A stretch of DNA of 64,000 nucleotides, taken from contig NZ_MSCM01000001.1 of NCBI RefSeq assembly GCF_002954665.1, positions 238,905 through 302,904 on the forward strand, in the 5' to 3' direction. Below are positions 46,062-52,631 of this stretch, in pieces. Origin of the DNA: Polaribacter glomeratus. GTDB lineage: Bacteria > Bacteroidota > Bacteroidia > Flavobacteriales > Flavobacteriaceae. The notes beneath the pieces are model-generated. The model was given only the letters and a program-made list of their open reading frames with translations. It did no database searches and was not told the origin of the DNA. A program made the position numbers and the translations under genes. The stretch's first letter is position 1. Each line of letters opens with the position of its first letter.

Positions 46062-46246
46062 ACAGAACTTAACACTGATATGATTTCGTTTTAATGACTT
46101 ATATCAGTCGTTAGCGAAGTTAGGATTTTTCACGTAAAAAGTCAATAGGGAAAAAGCCCTTTTTTTTAAAATAAATAAGATGTTTAGTCTATGCTTTTAA
46201 AAATTGATAGTTAGGAGCTTCTTGGATTAAATAGGATTTGCTAACG
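46062..46246. repeat. Array constant repeat CR4
   Basis: ACAGAACTTAACACTGATAT, GATTTCGTTTTAATGACTTA, TCGTTAGCGAAGTTAGGATT, GTCAATAGGGAAAAAGCCC, AAAAATTGATAGTTAGGAGC and AATAGGATTTGCTAACG. The inner CGTTAGCGAA and the terminal TTTGCTAACG form an inverted repeat ~130 bp apart. Confidence 0.9.
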
Positions 46247-46372
46247 TGTTTGTGTATGGCTAGTTGCGTTGGCGAGAACTAAGTTAACAAAAGAAAACGA
46301 ACCAGAGGAAATTCCGTAGGAATTTCCAAGTAGGCTATAACCAAGCAATTGGTTATACACGTTGTTGTAGCA
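46240..46372. repeat. Array hairpin element VH4
   Basis: GTGTATGGCTAGTTGCGTTGG on the left matches the complement of the right end (GTGTATAACCAATTGCTTGG) with a few mismatches. An inner hairpin GGAAATTCC-GTA-GGAATTTCC is perfect. The ends are GCTAACG and CGTTGTTG. Confidence 0.75.
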
Positions 46373-46378
46373 CGTTTT

Positions 46379-47074
46379 TTATTTTATTATTAATGATATT
46401 AGAGGTATTATTCCATTATTAAAACTATGAACACAAATCGCTAAAATTATTCCAGAATTTAATCTTGCATAACTATAAATAAATCCAGCTACAAGATGCG
46501 GTAATATAACTATTGGTGAGAAAATTAATAATTCAATTGTTAATTCATAATTTACTAAATGTGGCAAACTAAATATTAAAAGTAATCCATAAAATATTTT
46601 TCGCCTATTCACTTTCCATAATTTGGAAAATAAGTCAACATTTTTTTGATTTAAACTTAAATATAAAATAATACCAATTCCTAAAGCAATTAATATACAA
46701 TACAGTTTTTCAAGTTCTAATAGGTTTTTTAAAATGAAATAAGAAATTCCGATTGTAGTTGTTGTTAAATTCCGTTTTGAAAACAATAATCCAATTCTGT
46801 ATGTGAATTCTTCTATAATCGGTCCAATAATCGCAACCATTAAAATTTTTAGGATTGGACTATAATCTCTTAATTTTTCTCCAGTAATGTTCTTTGGTAT
46901 TTCAAAAATTCCATAATAATCCAAGAAGTAAGAAATTCCGAAACAAAACGCTTTCAGAAGTATCATTATTCCGTAGAGTTTCAATCCAAGAAATATAGTT
47001 TCTTTTAAATTTCGTTTTTCTTTTGGTAAGAATCCAGATTTAGCTAAAATCCAAATATTTTTAAATTCGTTCAA
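46379..47074 (-). CDS. CPBP-family intramembrane metalloprotease
   Basis: A 231-residue membrane protein. The CPBP (CAAX protease/bacteriocin-processing) motifs are visible: GPIIEEFTYRIGLLF (EExxxR), LPHLVAGFIYSYARLNSG with the first His, and HSFNN at the end. Members cleave membrane substrates or confer bacteriocin immunity. Single-gene cassette. The start at 47074 lies 28 bp from the repeat. Confidence 0.8.
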   Translation of the reverse strand: MNEFKNIWILAKSGFLPKEKRNLKETIFLGLKLYGIMILLKAFCFGISYFLDYYGIFEIPKNITGEKLRDYSPILKILMVAIIGPIIEEFTYRIGLLFSKRNLTTTTIGISYFILKNLLELEKLYCILIALGIGIILYLSLNQKNVDLFSKLWKVNRRKIFYGLLLIFSLPHLVNYELTIELLIFSPIVILPHLVAGFIYSYARLNSGIILAICVHSFNNGIIPLISLIIK

Positions 47075-47101
47075 AAGTTTGTGGTTTTTCTCAAATGTGC
47101 T

Positions 47102-47208
47102 ACAACCTAATATTGATATGATTTCGTTTTAATGACATACATCAGTGGTTAGCGAAGTTAGGATTTTTCACGTAAAAAGTCAATAGGGAAAAAGCCCTTT
47201 TTTTTAAA
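47102..47208. repeat. Array constant repeat CR5 (truncated)
   Basis: ACAACCTAATATTGATATGA through GTCAATAGGGAAAAAGCCCT is intact, but after the T-run the hutH-like tail and the whole following hairpin are missing. The repeat runs straight into the 3' end of the next gene, so a deletion removed one hairpin together with that gene's true stop. Confidence 0.8.
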
Positions 47209-47360
47209 TATTTATTGTTTAGTAGATTATATTTAACATAAAATTCGGTAGTTGAAATTTTAAATTCAATATTCTGATTGTTTGATGTGTAGCTCAATTT
47301 TTCTTGAGCAAATATTGATATTGGTAAAACCAATATCAATATTAAGTATATTTTTTTCAT
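47142..47360 (-). pseudogene. Small exported protein truncated into the array repeat
   Basis: The frame begins with a signal peptide (MKKIYLILILVLPISIFAQ) and about 30 residues of unknown sequence, then continues into CR5: roughly the last 22 residues (KKRAFSLLTFYVKNPNFANH) are repeat DNA read as protein. The true C-terminus was lost in the deletion that fused cassette and repeat. Its ATG overlaps the stop of the upstream lipoprotein gene (ATGA), so both were one cassette. Confidence 0.65.
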
Positions 47361-47797
47361 TGTAATTCAATTTTTGTTAATGTTAATAGTTGATAAGATA
47401 TGTTTGAAATATCAAATCTTTTTTCACAAACTTCTTTTAGTTCTCCAGAGAACTTTACGTTTAAGGATGTTTGAGAATTTAAAATGCTTAAAATTTCATT
47501 TGTAATTAAATCTTCATTGCAAACAATCATATGTTGTGCGCAATTTGAACAGCTAGAATCTGTAATAGTAATCCAATATCTATTTGTGTAATAACTATTC
47601 GATTGTGTTTGTTCTTTGTATGTAATTGCTCCTATTAATTGAGTTGATTCGTTAATTATAGCTTTCGTTTCAGAATCACAGCCACAATTAGGTTGCGTGT
47701 CATCTTTATTACAATTACTGAAAATTAGAATTATAAAAAAGAATAAATAAGAAATAGTTTTTCTTAAACTTTTCTTTTCGTTGTTTTTTGTTTTCAT
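47357..47797 (-). CDS. Lipoprotein of unknown function
   Basis: About 146 residues from the ATG at 47797 (MKTKNNEKKSLRKTISYLFF), giving a lipoprotein signal (IILIFSNCNKDD); further upstream starts would add an asparagine/lysine-rich leader. The mature part has seven Cys residues, including CGCDSET and DSSCSNCAQHMIVC. I do not recognise a family. Coupled to the truncated gene downstream. Confidence 0.55.
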   Translation of the reverse strand: MKTKNNEKKSLRKTISYLFFFIILIFSNCNKDDTQPNCGCDSETKAIINESTQLIGAITYKEQTQSNSYYTNRYWITITDSSCSNCAQHMIVCNEDLITNEILSILNSQTSLNVKFSGELKEVCEKRFDISNISYQLLTLTKIELQ

Positions 47798-47881
47798 TTT
47801 TTTCTTCTTTTTATTCATTAGCATGTTGTTTTTATTGTTAATATTAATTTTTGAGTTCGCAATTTCGTTCTCAAATTGGTT

Positions 47882-48041
47882 ACAACTTAACACTGATATG
47901 ATTTCGTTTTAATGACTTATATCAGTCGTTAGCGAAGTTAGAATTTTTCACGCAAAAAGTCAATAGGGAAAAACCCTTTATTTTAAAGCAAATAAGATGT
48001 TTGGTTTTTACTTTTAAAAATTGATATTTTGGAGTCTAGTG
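47882..48041. repeat. Array constant repeat CR6
   Basis: ACAACTTAACACTGATATGA, TTTCGTTTTAATGACTTATA, TCGTTAGCGAAGTTAGAATT and GTCAATAGGGAAAAACCC are preserved; the hutH-like tail (AAAAATTGATATTTTGGAG) is strongly degraded. Confidence 0.85.
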
Positions 48042-48162
48042 TCGTTCGTGTTTTTCATGAGTTTATACTTAGTTTTTCAATAGTAAACGTAATTTAAAAA
48101 TTTACTTTAATTTTTAGAATAGGCGAGAAGTAGCGATTACTTACAACGTTTGTTAGCTTTAA
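48042..48162. repeat. Array hairpin element VH6 (diverged)
   Basis: The stretch ends in GGCGAGAAGTAGCGATTAC and ACAACGTTTGTTAGC just before the stop of the Fic gene, matching the right end of the other hairpins. The left arm is not clearly complementary. It also contains an A/T-rich TAAAAATTTA mini-palindrome. Confidence 0.45.
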
Positions 48163-48166
48163 TTAT

Positions 48167-48763
48167 TTAGTTTTCGGCAAACTTTAGTAAAGGATTTATG
48201 TTTCCATTATCAGCCGCTCTTAGCGCTTTAATGTATGCTTTTCTTGTTTCATCTGCTTTGACCATGTTAGACATTTGCCAGCTAAAAATTTCTTCTCCAA
48301 AAATAGATTCAATAATGATATCTGCCATCATTCTTGAGTGTCTACCATTTCCATTTGGAAAGCAATGTATTGCTACAATTCTATGTTTAAATCTAATTGC
48401 AATTTCTTTAGGTGTATATGTTTTATTTTCTATCCAGTATTTAGTATCGTCAAAAAGGTTCTTTAATTCTATGGCTATTTGAGTCCAATTTATTCCAATA
48501 TTTTTATTAGACATTCTAAACTCGCCGGCCCATTTCCAGATATCGCCAAACATTTTTTTGTGAAAATCTTTTATAAATTTTTCGGTCAATATTTTTTCAG
48601 ATTTTAAATGTGCACGCAATGTCCATTCTACAGCCTTTTCAATATTTAACTGTTCAAACTCGTCGAGTTCTTTTTGTGTTGTTATTGATTTTATTTTAAG
48701 ACCTTCTTTTTCATCCTCATCTAAAGGTGTTTGGCCGTCTTCATATGTAAGATTTAATCCCAT
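48167..48763 (-). CDS. Mobile mystery protein B (Fic family)
   Basis: 198 residues with a Fic/Doc domain. The active loop reads HCFPNGNGRHSRMMAD, the form found in mobile mystery protein B, with Asn where classical Fic enzymes have an acidic residue. It overlaps its partner, the HTH protein, by 10 bp. The pair behaves in genomes like a mobile, toxin-antitoxin-like module; nucleotide transfer to a target protein is the family-based expectation. Confidence 0.9.
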   Translation of the reverse strand: MGLNLTYEDGQTPLDEDEKEGLKIKSITTQKELDEFEQLNIEKAVEWTLRAHLKSEKILTEKFIKDFHKKMFGDIWKWAGEFRMSNKNIGINWTQIAIELKNLFDDTKYWIENKTYTPKEIAIRFKHRIVAIHCFPNGNGRHSRMMADIIIESIFGEEIFSWQMSNMVKADETRKAYIKALRAADNGNINPLLKFAEN

Positions 48764-49215
48764 AACGACTTTCTCATTTCCCTTTTTATCTCATTTGCCA
48801 AGTCTGTTATCAAGTCATTAATTTTATAATCACCGATTCCTTGGTCTTCTAGCTTCATGTTTTGATTTGTTCTTAAAACAATTTTTCGAGCCAGTTTTTC
48901 AGCTTTTAAATTTATTAGATCTTCAATGCTGCCATTTTTAGGAACATAACCATATACAAATTGCATGTCTAATGCTTTACCAACATCTCTTAATTTATGA
49001 ACGGTAATTTGACCTGTAGCTTCGCGTTCTTCAATTTTTTGTACAGCTCCTTTGGTCACATTTAGTTTGGTGCCTAATTGTTCTCTAGTCATATTAAAGG
49101 TAGTTCTAATGGTATGAATCCATCCTTTTTGTGGAACTAGAACCATACCTGCACTTTTAAATTCGACTAATTTTTGATCTAATTGTTCTATGAGTAGTTT
49201 TTTTTTGTTTCTCAT
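48754..49215 (-). CDS. Mobile mystery protein A (HTH regulator)
   Basis: About 153 residues from the ATG at 49215 (MRNKKKLLIEQLDQKL); a six-codon extension is possible. An Xre-like helix-turn-helix (FNMTREQLGTKLNVTKGAVQ) is followed by KIEEREATGQITVHKLRDVGKALD, typical of mobile mystery protein A. It is always paired with protein B and probably represses the pair through the inverted repeat in front of it. Confidence 0.9.
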   Translation of the reverse strand: MRNKKKLLIEQLDQKLVEFKSAGMVLVPQKGWIHTIRTTFNMTREQLGTKLNVTKGAVQKIEEREATGQITVHKLRDVGKALDMQFVYGYVPKNGSIEDLINLKAEKLARKIVLRTNQNMKLEDQGIGDYKINDLITDLANEIKREMRKSLWD

Positions 49216-49228
49216 CAGTTTTTTTTTG

Positions 49229-49304
49229 TACATATAGGTAGTTAGATTAGTGCTAAAGTATACAAATATGTATAAATAAACAAAAAAAAGAATACCTATA
49301 TGTA
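49229..49304. promoter_or_regulatory. Operator region of the mobile mystery pair
   Basis: TACATATAGGTA (49229-49240) and TACCTATATGTA (49293-49304) form a perfect 12-bp inverted repeat flanking the presumed promoter; between and beyond them are TATAC/GTATA palindromes (TATACAAATATGTATA at 49260, TATACGTATA near 49323). This suits autoregulation by the HTH protein. Confidence 0.6.
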
Positions 49305-49352
49305 TTTTTTTTATTTAAAAGTATACGTATAAGTATGTTTTTTAGAGAAAGA

Positions 49353-49535
49353 TACAACTCAAATTAAGTTAATATAGTTTTGACTTGTATTTGTTTTAAT
49401 GACTTCTATCAGTAAGTAAGGGAGTTAAAATTTTTTGCTCAAAAACTCAATAAGGAAAAATCCCTCTTTTAAAACAAACAAAATGTTTGGTTTTTACTTC
49501 TTTAGAAATTGATGGTTTCGAGTTGTTTGACTAGG
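49353..49535. repeat. Array constant repeat CR7 (best hutH copy)
   Basis: A diverged 5' part (ACAACTCAAATTAAGTT, TTGTTTTAATGACTTCTATC, AAAACTCAATAAGGAAAAAT) leads into the best-preserved hutH end copy in the array: 49496-49535 equals 41327-41366 at 37 of 40 bases and keeps the reading frame TSLEIDGFELFD-stop. Confidence 0.85.
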
Positions 49536-49688
49536 TTTTGTAGTTGGCTTTTTTATCCGCTTGCTAGTACGATTGTTATTTTAAAAAGAAAATTTATTAA
49601 ATAAAGACTTACTTGCAAAAGTGTAGAAAGCTTTTTGCAAGTAAACTTAAAAAATGAAAATAACTTTACATGATTTTTGTGGGTACTT
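49536..49688. other. Array spacer with hairpin
   Basis: No gene. ACTTACTTGCAAAAG and CTTTTTGCAAGTAAAC (49607-49647) form a ~14-bp stem with a short loop. It lies downstream of the decayed phzF gene in that gene's direction, in the place where other cassettes carry their hairpin. Confidence 0.5.
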
Positions 49689-50564
49689 TTAGATGTTAAT
49701 TTCAACTTCCAATTGTCTATTTAGTATTCCTTTTCCGCCAGCCATTAAATCTTTTATTTTTCCTTTTTCTATTTGTAAGTTAACAATAATAAGACTTTTT
49801 GAAGGTTCTTTTATATATTTACCTTGTTGATGTTAATTTTTTTTTCTTAACTTTTAAGATATCAAATAAATAACATGCAAGTGGTCCAGCAGCCATTCCT
49901 GTTCCTGACTCTTCTAATATTCCATAACGTGGACCAAACATTTTTGATGTAGCATCATATTTTATATCCGTAGAAAATACATAGTACCCAATTAAATCAA
50001 ACGCTTCACTAATTTCGTTTATTAGCTCAAAATCAGGAATTATATACTTTAAAATTTTATAATTTTTTACAGGAACAAGTATAAATGAGTTGCCGGTATT
50101 TACTAATTGGATTGGCGTATTTGGCATTAAGTCAATTTTCTCTAATCCTAATGATTTTAGAATTACGCTTTCTTTGTGGCTTACATCCATATATTTTGGT
50201 GCTAGCTGTTCCATAAAAGCTAAATCCCCAATTATTTCTATTTTTCGTTTCCCGTCTATAGTTTCTTTTGATGAACTGTCGTTATGTAAAACGCCAATTT
50301 GTTTTAAATAAGAAAATGTGGCTACCGTAGCATGTCCGCAGTGCGCTATTTGTTTGGGGTAAAGAAGTCTAATTTAAAGTCTTCAGTTTTAGATTTTGAA
50401 ACAAAAGCAGTTTCAGATAAACCTACTTTTTTAGAAATTTCAAGTTTATCTTTATTAGATAAATCATTTGCGTTTAAAACTACTCCTGCTGGGTTGCCAC
50501 CTTTTCCGTTTTCAGCAAAAGCGTTAAGAATTTGTACTTTAACTATTTTTTTTGAACTGTCCAT
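49689..50564 (-). pseudogene. PhzF-family isomerase, broken by two frameshifts
   Basis: The full PhzF fold is present in three frames: QILNAFAENGKGGNPAGVVL and DFFTPN (50564 to ~50347), then IAHCGHATVATFSYLKQIGV through RYGILEESGTGMAAGPLACY to about 49835, then QGKYIKEPSKSLIIVNLQIE and MAGGKGILNRQLEVEI to the stop at 49689. The first break fits loss of one CAAA unit (expected PNKQIAHCG), the second a one-base loss near a run of nine A. PhzF proteins isomerise small metabolites. Inactive as written. Confidence 0.88.
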
Positions 50565-50626
50565 GATACTATTTTTTTATGTTATATAAGATGGACGGTA
50601 TTCGTTAGAAAAAGACGTAGTTAACT

Positions 50627-51157
50627 CTAATTATTTTCAAAGTTTAATAATTTACCAGTTTTATCAGACTCAACATTTAGGCAATCTAATATTCTTTCTT
50701 TTAAAATTTCTTTCGCTTTTTGAACTCTTGATTTTGTTCTAGAATACGAATTTTTTAAATGTTTAGCCAACTCTTTTTGCGAGTAGTTTTTACAGGGTGT
50801 TAAAATAATTGCTTCTTTATGATGAGAAGAAAGGTTTTCTATCTTTTGATTGATAGAGTTGGTTAGGTTTGCGTATTCAAAATTATCAGTATCTGTTTCA
50901 GAAATATCGAAATCATTTATGAATAGATTTTTATCTTTTACTTTTCGAAAATAATCGATAAAAGTATTTCTTGTAATTTGATATACCCAAGATGTAAGTT
51001 TAGAAGTATGTTTTAGTTGATGAATTTTAGTTTGAACTTTTTAAAAAACATCTTGATGAATGTCTTTTGATGTCTGTTCATCTTTTACTTTTCCTAAAAT
51101 GAACCTATAAAGCTCTTCGTTTAGATCAATTCAAATAGTATTAATTTCAGTTTTCAA
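50627..51157 (-). pseudogene. ECF sigma factor (SigZ-like) with two nonsense codons
   Basis: The reading frame from TTG at 51157 gives LNEELYRFILGKVKDEQTSK, DIHQDVF, HTSKLTSWVYQITRNTFIDY and a C-terminal region 4 (KNYSQKELAKHLKNSYSRTK), which together form a sigma-70 ECF factor of the SigZ kind. Two in-frame stops interrupt it, TGA before IDLNEE (where W is expected) and TAA after QDVF. Both look like single-base changes. No frameshift is needed. Confidence 0.85.
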
Positions 51158-51178
51158 AATTTTTGTTTTTTCAGCTTT

Positions 51179-51290
51179 TACACAATTTAATATTTATGTA
51201 GTTTAGTTTTAATGATTTAAAATAGTCTTTAGTTAGGTTAGTAATTTTCATTTAAAAAGATAACAAGCAAAATTTTTTGGGTTAAAATTT
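51179..51290. repeat. Array constant repeat CR8 (degraded)
   Basis: ACAATTTAATATTTATGTAG, TTTAGTTTTAATGATTTAAA and TAGTTAGGTTAGTAATTTTC align with the first half of the other constant repeats. It lies just upstream of the decayed sigma gene, as expected for a cassette leader. No hutH-like tail is recognisable. Confidence 0.6.
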
Positions 51291-51342
51291 ACAGTTCTGT
51301 TTTATTTACCCTTTTTTGCATAGCAATTATAAAGTAAAGCTA

Positions 51343-51870
51343 TTAATTAAATTTTAATGATTCAAACATTACTCCGTAATCATCAATATACTTATTAAAA
51401 GAGGCCGAATTTGCATAATAAGAGTAGCTGTAGAAGCTTAAGTTATACTCAAAATACATATGTCTAATTATATGGTATTTTAAGTTCATGTTAAATTTTT
51501 CGTCTACAATATACGTTTTACCAAACTTAGTTTCAATAATCGTTTCTTCTCTAAAATAATCTGTTACAAATCTTTTGTTTGTAGATTCTTTAGCAACTAC
51601 TTCGCTTAAAGTTAAATTTGTGTCTTTTGTTTTGGGTATAGTACGTACTTGAATTTGAATATCTGGATATTTACTATTTTGGCCTATTGGTTTATAGCCT
51701 ATTTCTCTATGTATGTCTAAAAAAGAATGCCAATTTTCTGGCAAGACTAATTTATATTCTAAAGAATTTAATTGATTTTCTAGTACAGTGTTTTCTTTCT
51801 GTTTTACTTTTAAGTTAGTTGCACAACTGGCAAGTAGTATCAATAAATGTAGTAAGATATACTTTTTCAT
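51343..51870 (-). CDS. Lipoprotein of unknown function
   Basis: 175 residues with a lipoprotein signal (ILLHLLILLASCATN, lipobox Cys ~16). The mature protein (YKLVLPENWHSFLDIHREIG, IQVRTIPKTKD, FGKTYIVDEKFNMNLKYHII, ending in MFESLKF) looks like a compact alpha/beta domain of the kind seen in stress-related lipoproteins, but I do not recognise a family. Last clear cassette-like gene of the array. Confidence 0.6.
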   Translation of the reverse strand: MKKYILLHLLILLASCATNLKVKQKENTVLENQLNSLEYKLVLPENWHSFLDIHREIGYKPIGQNSKYPDIQIQVRTIPKTKDTNLTLSEVVAKESTNKRFVTDYFREETIIETKFGKTYIVDEKFNMNLKYHIIRHMYFEYNLSFYSYSYYANSASFNKYIDDYGVMFESLKFN

Positions 51871-52347
51871 ATTTTAAAAATTACTTTAGTTAACAAAACT
51901 AAAAGCTGATTAAATAGCACTTTTAACAAACTTAATACTTTTTATCAAAAGTAAATAGTAAAAAATATTTTTTTAAATCACTACTATTTAAGACTTCCTT
52001 TTTTTGAACTTTATTAAAAGTCGTCAAGTATAGAATTCATAAAGTTTTACACGATTGGTGCACGAGGTCTGTTCTAATTGTGGTGTTGTTAAATTTATTT
52101 TTAATATGTAGCTAAGCTTGTAATAAACAACTTAAATTAAATGATATAAAAGTAGTTTAAACTTTTTAGCGGAGTTACTATTTTCAATTAAAAGTGCGGT
52201 GCGAAAAAATGTATTTTCTTATTTAATGTTTAGCTTATTTTTTAGGTATCTAAAAAAAAATCTGACTTTGATTATTTCAAATTCTACTTAAATAAGTTGA
52301 AGAGGTTTTTACTCTGATTAAATTTAAATATGTATAAACAAGCCAAA
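51871..52347. other. Gene-free array end with degraded repeat CR9
   Basis: No gene. Around 52118-52260, ACAACTTAAATTAAATGATA, TTTTAGCGGAGTTACTATTT and TTATTTAATGTTTAGC align loosely with the constant repeat, the last copy toward clpC. The hutH-like tail is absent. The rest is AT-rich. Confidence 0.5.
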
Positions 52348-52473
52348 TTACTTATTTCTATTTTTTAATAAATGTTTCACAGAAATAAAAATTAGCAGTA
52401 AGATTGATAATATTGAAAAAGCACCAATAACCAATAACACGTTGTATGGTAAAGTAATTTCTAAGAGAACCAT
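52348..52473 (-). CDS. Possible 41-residue membrane peptide
   Basis: A short frame from ATG 52473: MVLLEITLPYNVLLVIGAFS then an uninterrupted hydrophobic helix (ILSILLLIFISV) and a basic end (KHLLKNRNK). The topology fits a small single-pass membrane protein. No ribosome-binding site stands out, and there is no homology I recognise. Confidence 0.4.
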   Translation of the reverse strand: MVLLEITLPYNVLLVIGAFSILSILLLIFISVKHLLKNRNK

Positions 52474-52561
52474 TATTTAATTTTTAGGGAAAACTTTCAG
52501 GTGTTGTAAACAAACTTATCACATAAATTTTAAACAAATATAATTTTTTTTTAAAAACTAA

Positions 52562-52620
52562 AAAAGGGGAAAAACCCCTTTTTTTTAAGGCAAAAAAAAA
52601 CTCCAAACTTTCGTTTGGAA
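52562..52620. terminator. Double terminator downstream of clpC
   Basis: TCCAAAC-TTTC-GTTTGGA (52602-52619), flanked by A/T runs, ends clpC on the minus strand. AAAAGGGG-AAAAA-CCCCTTTT (52562-52582) adds a second stem usable on either strand. Confidence 0.8.
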
Positions 52621-52631
52621 TTTTTATTATT

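Noticed and set aside
41366..52260. The array as a classical class 1 or Vibrio-type integron
   Set aside because: No integrase gene is visible, the site ends do not fit RYYYAAC/GTTRRRY, and the constant leader block has no counterpart in known cassettes. Kept as a finding, not as an integron call.
41366..52260. The same region as a prophage or conjugative element
   Set aside because: There are no structural, packaging, relaxase or transfer genes, and gene order follows the repeats.
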